Positions 20,340 to 32,566 of a stretch of 64,000 nucleotides of DNA are shown in pieces. Positions within the stretch are counted from its first letter, which is position 1. Every line of letters starts with the position of its first letter. Where the stretch lies: the NCBI RefSeq assembly GCF_000004825.1, contig NW_008805068.1:434001-498000 (forward strand), in the 5' to 3' direction. Position numbers and translations under genes: made by a program. Under the pieces are notes generated by a model. That model was not told the DNA's origin. It did no database searches and worked only from the letters and a program-made list of their open reading frames with translations. The stretch is from Heterostelium album PN500 (taxonomy: Eukaryota > Evosea > Eumycetozoa > Acytosteliales > Acytosteliaceae).

Positions 20340-21420
20340 CTACCATAGGTGAGTAGTGTTGGAACTTGTCGAGTTGGGCAATACTGAAGGTGTTAAGTCA
20401 GGTCTGAAGCATTTGAAGAAGAGTTTGGTACAGGTATAGCAGTTAGAGCAGGAGTAACAGATAACGCCAGTGTTAATATCGGTGACTATCAGGCTCTTAC
20501 GTTTCTCGGCATATGCTAAATTCCGATTGACGCATTAGAATATACCTTGTCACAGTTGTTGACTCTGTTCGTAAAATGCTATGGTTGGTCGCGACCAGTA
20601 TCAAGATCACAAGACAAGGAGAAGAGCGATCTCTCTGACCACCAATGGTGTTTGATGAGCCTTGAGCCAGTGAAATCCATATATCTCCCAAGTACAAAAG
20701 AGACCATAAATGTTGAAGACAACCCTTTCTTCCTGTATAAGCCAGGAGGAGATCCACGTTTAATAACAAACCAGCCTCCAGAGTCTTGTAAAATGTTTCA
20801 GCAGCAAAATGAAAGTTTGGACAGGAAACAATAAGCTTGATGAACTTGTGCCTTTTTTCAATTCCAAAGTTTGCCAAACGCTCCAACGATCCTCCAAACC
20901 TTTCTAAGATATCACCAAGATGAGCGATGAATAAATGTAGGTAGGATATGATATTCTTATTAAAAAGAGTACAGTATTGCTTTCCAAATTCTGTTGATAA
21001 TTCTAACCATTTTCATTTGTTACTATCACATCATCGCTTTTACAGATTTCAATTAGATACACAAATAGATCCCACAATTGAATAAGTTTTCTTTTCTACA
21101 TCCTTGCAAATGATATATATAATGGTATTTCGACAGTTCGTCAACTTGATACACTCATCGTATCCGTACTCAAGTCTGTCTACTAGATCGGCCACCGATT
21201 CACCCTTATGGTTGGTGTAAAGTATAATGTTCAGTTTTTTTTCTGATTAGATCAACAAATTGCTTTTTGGCTCCTCTGTTGGACGACTTTGCTTGTTGGC
21301 CTTCTTAACTTCCTTGGCCTTCTTTAACACATTCTCATATTCGCTCTCCAATGCCAGATTTGCCAAAATAGACTCTCTCAGGTCGTATACTTTCTTGTAC
21401 TTGACTGTTAATAAAGAATA
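20340..21420 (-). pseudogene. Decayed minus-strand gene of unknown family
   Basis: Base composition is higher in G/C than the spacers, and coding-like pieces follow each other on the minus strand in changing frames. They are a Lys-rich helix (LRESILANLALESEYENVLK, about 21330-21395), a piece with GESVADLVDRLEYGYDE (about 21150-21210), a piece with IQLWDLFVYLIEICK (about 21040-21085), a frame at 20497-20886, and a Cys-rich piece (CYSCSNCYTC, about 20440-20470) that looks zinc-binding. Stops and frame changes interrupt it several times. I cannot name the family; it could be a former host gene or an old transposon gene. Confidence 0.5.
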
Positions 21421-21538
21421 GTTATTGTTGAAGAAAAAAAGGGGGGTTTCTGCATGTAGACCAAAATGCTGTGTAAAAATAAAATGGACAATACAAAAAC
21501 AACAACAAAACAATCTATTTTATTTTTAATTTTAATAT

Positions 21539-24500
21539 TTATTCAAATAGATTCTCTTGATCGGCAGCTTCATTATCTTCATTGATTTCAGATGAAACTT
21601 GAGTCCAGTTGTGGAAATGAGATGGACGATGTGCTTCGTCGTAGAAATTCTTTGGATAATCGAGTTTCAAACCGTAGGTCATGTTGGCAGAGTGTTTGAC
21701 ACCCATAAAGTTGTAATTCCAACTACCACGATCTGGAATCATGTAGAAACCTAGGAAACGGTCAGATAGCAACATTTGAACCTTTTCATAGTGAGATGGT
21801 TGGAATCCTTGGTAAGCCTGTGAGTCTTTGTTGGCCTTACCCCATTCGTATCCGGCTGGTGTAAGTTTGTAAGCGGTGAGTGTACATGGCCATGAGACAG
21901 ACACCGAGATGATGATTGCTTTCTCGCCGTCCCACGATTTGTTGTCAGACATAATCTTGGAGTGAGTGATACACTCTTGAGGAGACAACTGAGGTAGTTC
22001 CGTTGGTTGAGTGTGAATCCAACCGAGTGGTTCGAGATCTTTGAGATATTCGTGCTCTGGCATCTGATTGGGAACGTTGACAAACACTGGTGTTCCCCAT
22101 TGTGGAACCATTACAATACAACGGATCTCCTTGACTTGAGGATTGTCGGGTGGACTGATACCGTAGATGTAACCGGCGATTTGAGTACGTAGATCTGCGA
22201 TGGTAATGAATTTCTTCAAGATGTTCTTGGGAACGACATAGGTGTAGCCTGTCTCCTTGACAAAGTCAGAGTTGACGTAGATCTGATTGGTACGCATATG
22301 CAAGTTGGTAGCAGAGATGGCACGAACACGCCAGTCTGTCTTACTGGAGAATACTTTTTGTTCGTGTGGCGATGTCGCTGTGGAAATGATTTCCTCACCG
22401 TGGATGTTGGTGGTACGAACAGTGACCGCAGTCAACTGACTGGCCTCCTGTTTCTGTTTATCGATCTCAGCGATTTGGTCTTCACGTTGTTGCGATGGAG
22501 CAGAGATCTCCATACCGAGAATGATATCTCTAATCTCTGATTGAGTGAGCGATGCAACATTGACATTGTTCTTCTTACCGAAATCGGCAAGAATCAAATC
22601 CTTGAGGGCAACTTCAACCTTGATCCACTCTTGATCGGTGAGGGTTGGCCAAATGTGATGTGGTTGGGTAATTGTGTTCTTGTCGGGTTTGAGGATGATC
22701 TTGGTTCTCTCGTTGTTGACGTGGAGCGCACGAAGAATCAAAATGAGACGTGAGAATGCAGTGTACGAAGGGATGGTGTTCAACCAATCGTCGTAGATGT
22801 TAAAGAGAACCATCTTTGGTTCTGTCGCCTTGAGAATCAAGTCACCGAACTTCTCAATCTTTAGACACGATTGGAATGGCAGTTGAAGCTCACTACCTTG
22901 GATAACGATATTGGGGAAATCGAGCAAATGAACTTCCAGTGGATCCAACATACCTTTTCTGGTGACAACGATTTGCTTTGGTTGTTCTTCTACTGGGAGC
23001 GAACGAATGAGAGCAGCAACTTCTTCTGCAGTCTTCCACTTGGCCAGCTGACCAAGACGCTTCTGACCAAGCCAGACATCGGTGTGAATGATCTTGAGGA
23101 ACAACTGACCGGTTCTTGGATTAAAGATAAAAATGGCACCGTTGATTGGCTTGGTAGCAAGATTACCCTCGAATGTCTTGTGAATGGTGACACGATAGAC
23201 ATTGGTGTCATCGACGAACCCAGATGATCTTGTTGGAGAACAACTCACCATAGTTTTGTGACGAGAGATATGGCTCGGTTGGCTCCGAAGAGTAGAGTTG
23301 CAAACCCTTACGAATACGCTCACGCAACACATAGAGCGCAGGATTGGACTTCATAATCTTGTCCATTGCACGTTGAACCAGCGGTTTGACACCGGGGAAC
23401 CAGTTACCGAAGGAACTGTAGATGTTGTATGCCAGATCGATACCGATGAGACAACCGGTCGGCGATGGATAGAAAGACATCTGATCCATGGTGTAATCGA
23501 GGAATTTGGCACGACTGTAACGCTCGATGTCGTGTGAATCAAAGTCACCCCACTTCAACTGGACGTCGAGCCAATATTGAGTGGTGGATCCGTCGTAGGT
23601 GTCACGAGTGTCCTGGAGAATCGATGGACGTGACACTTGCCATTTGTGAGCGGCACGCAACAAGATGTCGGCACACGATGAATTCATCTTGTACGACTTT
23701 CTCGGGTGAATAGCTTCTTTGTTTACGACGGCAATCTCGAGATTATCGAGTTCCTGATCAAACACCTGACACAAATCCATTACGATGGACTCATGAATCT
23801 TTTGCCAGAGATGTGCTCTGAAGATCTGAATCAACGAGATCTTGAGTGTCGGAATCTTACCGTGCATGAAAATACCGGTCAAATCCAGCTGCACTTGGAA
23901 ACCAACGTAGACATTCTTACGATTGATGGTTGGTGACCACCAGAGTGTGAAACGACGATTCGGAATCTGATTCAAACCGGAACGTTGTGCATGTGTAAGT
24001 TTCTTGTATTTCATCGACTCTTCGAAACCGGATGCCTTCTCCCAGAACAGACCTTCCCAAGTTGGGAAGTAGGTTCCCTTGAAGAGTGTGTGCTCTAGGA
24101 TACCTTCGACACCACCCAATGCCTGAATCATATCGGTACGGTAGTTGTTGAGATTCCACAGCTTACCGTCATGACGTTGATTGGTCCACCAGAACGGATT
24201 GGATTTGAGCACCTGGTACTGTTTCCAGTCGGTACGAACACGCCAACCTTTGTCATAGGCAAGAGTGTGTCTGCTCTTTTGGAACAGTGTATTGATACGT
24301 GGAATACCACGATCCCAACTGTCTTCGAGATCCTCGAGTGCGAGATTCTTGTTCTGTGACTTGGCTTCTTCGTATTTCAGAGCGTACTCTGCCCAGACAC
24401 GTTGGGAATCCTTGATCTCTTGTTCCCATGGCTGGATATAACGGTAGAGATTTGGAATCAACTGATCCTCGTCGTGTGACATACCCGATGTGAAATGAGT

Positions 24501-27500
24501 GATTCCAGTGTCGGTCTGACGCGAATAACGAAGGTCGGACTGTGGAATCAAGACGTGACCCATCGACAACATACCGAGTCCACCCAGCTCCTTTGGAGTG
24601 TAAAAGACAACCGGCGGGAATCTGTTGGGCATCTTTGAGTTGAGACCGATCTTGACACGTGTCTGAATCTTGTTTTCACAACGCACCAGCATGTCGAGCA
24701 TCTCACGCGTCACGACAACCGCCTCACGATAGTAAGTCATCAAACCGATCAGAGCGGTATTCCACTTGTTGACAATCTTTGTAAAGGTAGTCGATCCCGA
24801 TGCCATCAAGATCATTCTGATACGATTTTCGAAACGCTCCATAGAGTCGCGATCCACACGCAAATAGGCCTGTGCGGTTCTCTCACGAGTGTTCATGTTC
24901 TGTAGACTCCAAACACTGTCCTTTGGTATCATTTGTTCGTTGGTTGCACGACACTTTGGAAGTATTCTCACTTCAAAACCAGACATGCTGAACAACAAGT
25001 TGGGATTGTCACGTGAGTAGACAGACACGAATGACTCGTCCCACTCGATAGTGGTCAACGAACGTGGAAGACGATTCTTGATGTTCCAGAAGACGGCACG
25101 ACCCAAGTTGACGTCGTGTTTCATCAAACGCATACGACAATCTCTTGGCCAACATTTCTTGTTGTTGTAGCCAACGACGTTTTCATTGTTGGGATCGGGA
25201 TGCTCCGACATGTACTTTTGAATCAACTCTCGCGATTCGTCCTGTGTGAATTTAAAGAGGATGTGAATACGATCGACGTTTCTTGTGTAGAGTCTGATCG
25301 GGTGGTTAGTCTCTGTCTCGACATCCTTGTAGGTCAAGAATGGATTGGGGAGATTGGGAGGACCGGCTATTTCAGCAGCACGATTCAGACCGAGAATCAA
25401 AAGATCCAACACCAATCCATAGTACTGGAAGATGAACGATGCAAACTGTAGACCACGAATCAAACCGTAGGAGTTGGTATGATTCATGTCCTTGAAGTTG
25501 ATAACCACATTGTTCTTACCGGACATGTAGTCAGCGAGATTCTGGTCGACAATCAAACGAAGCAAACGATTCATCAAAGTGAGATCCATCTTCTCGTAGA
25601 CTTTGCTCAGCTGTGTTTCCATCATAACGACACATTCTCCGTCGGATGTATCCCAGATGGAATCCAAGTTATTGACACCCTGGCACCACTTGTGGACGAG
25701 AACAGGGGCTGGCTCATTGTCGGATGGCTTCACCCAGTTGGGGAACAACTGACGCTTGTCCGCCTCATACCAGAGATACTGATCCAAGTAGGCATCGGTG
25801 ATCTTCTCGAATGGCTCCACATCGTACACTGGAGTCAAGTGAGTGTAAAGATCCATAAATTCGATTCCAACCTCCTTGAAAGTTCGCTGTGTCAGGAGAT
25901 GTCGCTTGATACGTGCGAGTGCTTCATGAGGATTCTCATAGGCTTGTTCGATGAGAACGAGTTCCTCACGTTGCGATTGATTTAGACGCGACTTGACACT
26001 GTACGCTTCCTTGAGACGCTCAAGTGCCAATGTCAAAATCTTGATGTCATGCTTGTAGCTTGTCTGTGGGAATGGAATCGATGAGAAACGACGTTGTTCA
26101 AGCCAATGGACAGTGGTGGTGTAGATGGCGACACCCTCCTCTGCAGAGACATAGGGACCGTCCTTCAAGTAGTTGTGTTGACGCTCCTGTTCCGCCTTGA
26201 GCGAAAGACGTGTCAAACGACCGAGATTCTTCTTGCAAACGGTCTTGTCGACGGTAGCACCACGACGGATACGCTCACGATTATACTGCGCCACGTTTGT
26301 CCACCAATCTGCCTTGCTCTTTACGAAACGCAGAATCATATTCTCAATGGGAATCGGTAGACCCGGAACTTTCCATGGAATATTGGCTTTCCAGCAACGC
26401 CACGACTCTGAAAGATGTTGGAGGATGATACGTGTCTTGTTCTCCTTGACGCCCTCGGGCATCATATCGAGGATATCAATGACGACGGCAGCACGCAACT
26501 TCACGTCGTGGTCAGACTCGACACGCTGCTTGGTCTGTGTCTTGACAGTGTCGTTCTGTCTACCCTCGAATTGACGCGCCAAAAGATTACCAATCCAACG
26601 CTCCAGCAGCGGAACGATTCCACGCAAGAAGAACAGCCAGACACGCCACATCGGTGCCCAGAATCCGCAACCGGGACCCTTTCCAACTGGACCAGTATTG
26701 AATCGGTAGTAGATCAGATGTTTCAAATCCTTACACATACGAATCTGTCGCATCAAACGATACTTGTAACGGAACATACCGGTGAGAAGACCGATATGCG
26801 AGAAGAGATATTGTAGACCGTCTGCCAACTGGAATGCTTCGGCAGCACCCAGACGATACTTGACATGCGTATCAACAACCAACTTGGTCATTCTCAGAAT
26901 TTCACGACACAAATGGAAAGCATTACCGAAACGCGACTTCTTACGCTCCTTGGTGGTGAGTGTCTTGATTGGTTTGAGATAGAAATTGTAATCCAAATGC
27001 AAGTAGTTTAGATTCTTACGATGAATCAAGAGATTCAACATGTTGTAACCTTGTCGACATATTTGTAGACCGGCTTCGACCCAGTCGATTTCCGTCGATT
27101 GGAAGAACTTGGTTGCCTTGAGCGAGCGGAACAGGTATTTCTTGTTGAGTGATTTCGGTGGACGATGATGCAACTTGTTCAGCACGTAGCATTTGAGCAA
27201 CTTTTGGTAGCTGACACGTACTTTCACCGGGTGTCCAGGTGGGCAGTGCTCCTTGTACCAAGTCTGCACCAATGGGATATCTTGAGCACGACGAGTCAAT
27301 CCCGAGCGTTGATTGAATGGTTTCGGTGCCCAATACAACTGGATTCCAGCTGGTGTTGTCTCTGTATCGAGCTCTGTCTCCTGGAGGAATGGATCGACTT
27401 GTTCTGGAAGCGCGAAATCGTCGTCCTCATCGCCATACGCTGTTTGTGGCTGCGACTTGTCCAGTTTGTACGAGGGAATGGGGTGGAGCAGTACCGGATC

Positions 27501-28683
27501 GAAATAGAATCCCGGAAGATCGGGATCTGTCGATTTGGCATAGCAGATATTCGGTGCGTGATAGAATGGGATGGCTACCTTACGTGGACGATTATTATAG
27601 AGATAGGGGAAAGCTACCTTGTATTCCGTACGAATCTTGTGACGAATGATAATCTTATTGATATCGTTGAACTCATTCCAGTCCTCGTCGTCATCCTCCA
27701 TATCACGGAACAACGGCTCAAACTTTGGACCACCTGGAATCGCCATATTCAACGCCTTGGCAGTGAAGAACGACTTGTCATCAAACAAATAGAAATAGTT
27801 GTTATCAGTCAAATCCGACAACAAAGGTGATGCCAATCTCAACAAATTCGATAAGATAGGTAAATCCAATTTCCATTTCCTAATAAATAATAGTCAAGAA
27901 GAAAGAGTTAAGTAAAGTTAGTAAATGATGATGATGATGATGATAAACATATTTGACAAGTTAAACAAACAAAACAAAAACTTACTTATAAGATGGACCA
28001 TTTACATATTTGGTGTTGGATAATGGCTTGGAATCGTAGAACCAATCGATGACGGCGGCATCTTCAGTCTCGTCGAGATCCATCTGAATGGAATACTCGA
28101 CTTCTTCGTCGAGGATGTTCTCAGAGTAGTCGAGGGGTGGCTCTTCGTCGTCGAACAACGGGAATTTGATACGTTTGAAATGCTTACGATCACGTTTCTC
28201 ACGCTTCATCGTCACCCACATACTACCCCACTGTGCAGTGTAGACCGGCTCGATCACCAGCGGTATCTCATTGACGAATGTGATGGCACCGGTGATGTGA
28301 TAGAGCACCTTTACGTTGCGAACCTGTTCCCATGGCATCGGCATGTTCTCGAGCAGCTTGAACACTGCATGCGGCATATACTTGAGCGCACCGAGATAGA
28401 CACGTTTGTCGTGTCGGAACTTCTTGCTCGACATATCACCGTGATCCTTGATGATCTTTCTCAGATGCTCTGGTGGCATATCTTCTTTCTGTGGTTCGAC
28501 ATATCCAAACTTTCGTTTATCACTATATCTTTTATTATTTAATTGTTTCCATTTCTTGGCTATAAATAAATTAGTAAAAAAAAAAAAAAATTTAAAAAGT
28601 AGTTAGTAATCATATGTTATGTTTTAAAACTATATTAATATTAATACCTTACCTTTTTCTTGTAATTTATCAACATCTGACAT
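21539..28683 (-). CDS. prpf8: Pre-mRNA-processing splicing factor 8 (Prp8)
   Basis: Core scaffold of the U5 snRNP and the spliceosome active site, nuclear. Exons 28653-28683, 27986-28559 and 21539-27879 give about 2314 residues (human about 2335). It is collinear with Prp8 throughout. The N-terminal block [17 protein letters not shown] lies in exon 2, then come the PROCN region, the reverse-transcriptase-like core, the endonuclease-like and RNase-H-like domains, and the C-terminal Jab1/MPN domain ([20 protein letters not shown]), ending DQENLFE. The first coding exon encodes only [10 protein letters not shown]. One surplus base (C-run 23219-23221, coding strand GGG) shifts the frame between LFSNKIIW and VDDTNVYRV. 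Removing it restores perfect collinearity, so a consensus error is likely. Introns are 106 and 93 bases. Confidence 0.97.
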
Positions 28684-29887
28684 TTCTGTTAGTTGTATTT
28701 TAAATTGAGTTTATTATTAAACTCTATATTTTATATATCGACTATATCTTGTTTGTTCTTTCTGTTTTTTTCTTTCTGTTTTTTTTTTTATATACTACTA
28801 CTAATACTACTAATATACATATAATATTTGAAATATGATTGTTATGTTATGATATCTGTTCTGTTCGATTCAATGATAATGATTGATGATATCGAGTTTG
28901 TTTATTGTTCTATAAGTTTACTAGTATTGTTTAGATATTGTTTATCTTTTATATTATAATTTTAATTCCAAATAACTAAAGTTTGATTTGGTCGGTTGAA
29001 TCAAAAACTAAACACCAGTAAACTCACTAATAAACGAAACAAATAAACATTCAATAAATGAACTTAAGAGTTTGATCGAAAAAATGATATTCTTTTTTTC
29101 TTATCAGAGTCAAAAAAAAAAAACTTGAAAATTTTTAAAACTCATTGTCGAATTTTTAACAGCTACAACAAAAAGAGATAAAGATAACAATTGTTTGATT
29201 CAATCAAGTAATTTTTTGATTAAATATATTATCCTTTAACACTTTATAACAAGACAAATAGTAATAGAAAATATTTCAATTTCAAAAAAAAGAAAAAACA
29301 AATTCATGACGAACTTTTGTAATTTTTTTGAGAATATATAAATATAAATAAAGTTAGTTTGAAATAGCAAAATAGGTAAAAGTAGTAAAGATATTAACTA
29401 TTTTTAGGAAATAGTAGTTGTTATCTCTTGTTTGTTTTGTTAATCTTTATAATTGCATATCATTTTTTATATTTGTTTCAAAAATGTTGAAGTTTTTAAT
29501 TTTTTTTAAAAATAGATCTCTAAAAAAAATACTTGTAAAATTTGAAGATTTGGAATTGGTCTGAAAACAGTTCAATGCCTACAATGAAAACGGAATTAAA
29601 AGTGTTTTTTTTTTATCCACCCAAGCATAAAACTCACCCAATATTGATATCAAAGTTGGCATTCTCTTTTTAGAGAATGCAAGATAACTGTTTTTGAGGA
29701 CTGACCAAACAAAACATTCACTATTTTATTTTATTTTTAAAATTAATTTTTATTTTATTTTAATTTGATTGGTAATAATATCAATTGAGTCTTCTTTTAT
29801 TATTTATATATTTAAATATAAATATTCACTGACTTTAGATAGCCTATTAATAAGTTATTATTAAAACATAAAACAAAACAAAACAAA
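28684..29887. other. Divergent 1.2-kb promoter spacer
   Basis: A/T-rich region between prpf8 (minus) and the EF-hand gene (plus). It holds T and A runs, a TATA-rich stretch near 29797-29826 before the EF-hand gene, and a perfect 9-base hairpin (listed). No gene is seen. Confidence 0.7.
29659..29680. repeat. Perfect 9-bp hairpin
   Basis: GCATTCTCT (29659-29667) and AGAGAATGC (29672-29680) are perfectly complementary around a TTTT loop. It stands out because it is mixed-composition in an A/T-rich spacer. It could be a protein-binding dyad or part of an unrecognised transcript. Confidence 0.6.
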
Positions 29888-30650
29888 ATGGGTGGTGGAT
29901 CATCGAAATTAAGTAAACACGATATTGAATATCTATCTCAACAGACATGTCTTTCAAAGGATGAAGTTGGAAAGTTGTTCCAAGAGTTCAAGGTAATAAT
30001 GATAGCAAGCAATGTGTTATTAATTCAATTTCAAATTAACTTTTCTTTTTATTATTATTATTATTATTTAATTAATTAGAAATATGATACTGATGGTAAT
30101 GGTTCACTTGATAGAAATGGTTGGTATTTTTACAATTTAGATTGGTTTGATTTTGATTTTGATTTGTTTTGATATTTAATATTTACATGTTATGCTTTTT
30201 TTTTTGTTGTTGTTGTTGTTGATAGAGTTTATTGCATTCTTCAAGAAGAGAATGCCAAGTTATCCATCGGATCAGTTGGTTTCACTGTTTGAGGAATTCG
30301 ATAGCGATAAAAGCGGTACAATCGATTTCAAGGAGCTGACTGTTGCCATGTCGGTGATTGGTAAGGGTACCGCCGAGGACAAGTTGGGATTGCTCTTTGA
30401 TATCTACGACAAGGACAACTCTGGAACACTCGAGAAGAACGAAGTCGACCAGATCATAACATTGATGGTCGGTGTCGGAAAGTCACTAGGAAAGCCAGAA
30501 CGTGACGTCAGCGTGTTCGTGCGTAAACTCTTTGAGAAACTCGACGTCGACAAGAACCAAATGATTAGCAGAGCAGAGTGGATTCAACAAGGTTCATCAT
30601 CACCATCCCTTCTTCTTCTACTTGGTATCAACAATGAATATCAACCTTGA
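29888..30650 (+). CDS. EF-hand calcium sensor, myristoylable (NCS/calcineurin-B-like)
   Basis: Calcium-binding protein of 189 residues in three exons: 29888-29992, 30080-30119 and 30226-30650. MGGGSSK at the start fits N-myristoylation (Gly2, Ser6), so membrane attachment is likely. Four EF-hand loops are seen: DTDGNGSLDRNE (about 38-49), DSDKSGTIDFKE, DKDNSGTLEKNE, and DVDKNQMISRAE, which is poorer. The first loop is rebuilt across the second splice. The PSLLLLL tail resembles the hydrophobic tail of neuronal calcium sensors. The precise subfamily (recoverin type or calcineurin-B type) and target are not resolved. The middle exon is only 40 bases. Confidence 0.85.
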
Positions 30651-30838
30651 AGCGGGCAGCCAGCCAGTCAGCAAGCGCAAGGTTAAATTAAGCCAAACCC
30701 AACCATCTCCAAAACCAAAACCAAAACCAAACCAAAACCATATGGGCAGCATGACCATTGTTTAAAATTATTTATATTATATTTACATTTTTATAAAATA
30801 AATTTTGTTGATATATTAATATGTAACTAACTCTTATC

Positions 30839-31432
30839 TTAGAGTGTATTTTCATTTGCTTCCCATTCTTCAACTAATATTGATATCAAGTCGGGTAGTG
30901 GTACTCGTTTTGAAAATACACCATTCTTATTGAGAAGTTCATCGATCACTTGAATGGCATCTACATTTCTTATATCGTTGGCAGTGTTGTTTCTGTTATT
31001 AGTTGTACTACTATTATTATTACTACTGATATCACCATTGATATCATTACTATTATTATTATTGTTATTATTATTGACTGTTGCTGTTATTCCTTTATTC
31101 TTATTCTTACTCTTCCATTTATCATTAACTAATTTATAATTCTCAACACCTAATGTTAATTGATTGATTGTTTGATTGATTAGTTATTTCAAATCTCATT
31201 CTAACTATATATTCTATTCTAATGTAATCTAATGTAATCTATACACACCTTCATTTACCCAATTCTTAAACTTCTCAGATGGATCAAAACTGTAATTGTA
31301 CTCTATATCGTTGGTATTACAATCGACCTTTGTAACTTTGATACCAATATTCATCATCGTATTATTATTAAAACCTGAACTACTATTGACAACAGAGTTA
31401 TTTGAGGTAGTACTATTTGAGGTAGATGTCAT
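30839..31432 (-). CDS. Small protein resembling the Gag1-like clamp domain (DUF4050)
   Basis: Two exons, 31249-31432 and 30839-31149, give 164 residues (donor GTGTGTAT, acceptor ATTAG, phase 1). The N-terminus is Ser/Thr/Asn-rich. EKFKNWVNEGVENYKLVNDKW and, after an Asn-rich insert, RVPLPDLISILVEEWE resemble the two conserved blocks of the plant and fungal DUF4050/Gag1-clamp family (a W-containing first block and a closing PLxEMVxFLVDIWE block). I recall the match from family pattern only; it is moderately supported. It converges on the EF-hand gene with about 190 bases between the stops. Function is unknown. Confidence 0.6.
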
Positions 31433-32566
31433 TCTTTTGGTCTTATAATTTCAAATAGAACTGAATGCAAATGATTAATTTTTTTTGTTAAACTTTTTTT
31501 TTTTTTTAATTTTAATTTTTTGAAAAACAAATTGTGTTATGTGTTTATTTATATGTCGTCTATCATGAAAAAATCACTAAAGAAATGAAATATTATTATA
31601 GGAATATATATATATTTAAAGGATTTTGTTTCGATGATATACCATTTTCATTGTTGTTTATTATAAAATTTACAATCCCATAAAAAAGTGTTCCAAAATT
31701 TTTGCAATAAGCAAAGGTTTTACACTGAAAACAGTACATCGTAAAAAATCCTTTTTTGAATTTTATTGTGAAATGAGACTTATTTCATTTTGCTTTTATC
31801 ATTAAAGTAAGATAAAATATTAGAAATTATGCTGGCTAACGCTATTGGTATTACCAATGGATCGTTTTTCAGCGCGCTTATCTAATGAAATTATATTAAA
31901 TTACAACAAATAAAAAAATAAACTAAAAATAAAAATAACATAATACATTTTTCATTAATTTTAATATGATTGTGTACATTTTTCACAGGTATTTTCTAAT
32001 ATATCTACTTTATTCAATTCACCATATTGCACATCACCATCTTCTTCATTGAGATTCAAAATGAAAACAATGATAATAATAGTATTAGGTATTGTCAATA
32101 AATAAATCTTAATAAACAAAAAAAAAAGATATAATAAAGAAAAAATAAATAATTATTTAAAACAACGATATTTATTTCGGTATTGGAAATATCGTCGCGT
32201 CGTTGTTGTATTAACGAATAAATTTTTTATACTTGGAGATCTCCTATTTTAAATTAAATTATTGGTTTTGTGACTGGTTGTACAAAAATTCAATCTTATC
32301 TTAACGATGTTGGAGTTATCGTGATTGGGTATGAAAAAAAAACAATAACAACATTTTGACCAATTAATTAAATTAAACACGTTTAATTTTGTAAACAAAA
32401 AGATTTAAAAAGTAGTACTATTTTTTACATTTAATGTTATTTAAAACTATTATTAGAAGAAAAGATTAACTTATTTTTAGAAGTATAAGTAGAAGAAGAA
32501 GTAGAAGAAGTAGAAGAAGAAGAGAACTTATATAGATATAAACAAAAAAATAGAAATAAAGAAAGA
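31433..32566. other. 1.1-kb divergent spacer with several dyads
   Basis: No protein gene is seen. There is a 15-base palindrome, ATTGGTATTACCAAT (31844-31858), and a hairpin ACGATATTT (32165-32173) with AAATATCGT (32187-32195). Overlapping that hairpin is the alternative pair AACAACGA (32161-32168) with TCGTTGTT (32200-32207), and a perfect GGAGATCTCC lies at 32235-32244. The region 32160-32340 is less A/T-rich than its surroundings and could hold a small RNA gene, but no known box motifs are clear. Confidence 0.5.

Noticed and set aside
23298-27830. Many plus-strand open frames of 60-220 codons opposite prpf8
   Set aside because: They are antisense shadows of a G/C-richer conserved exon and resemble no protein.
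30950-31139. Plus-strand Ile/Leu-rich frames suggesting membrane helices
   Set aside because: They are the reverse of Asn codon repeats in the DUF4050-like gene.
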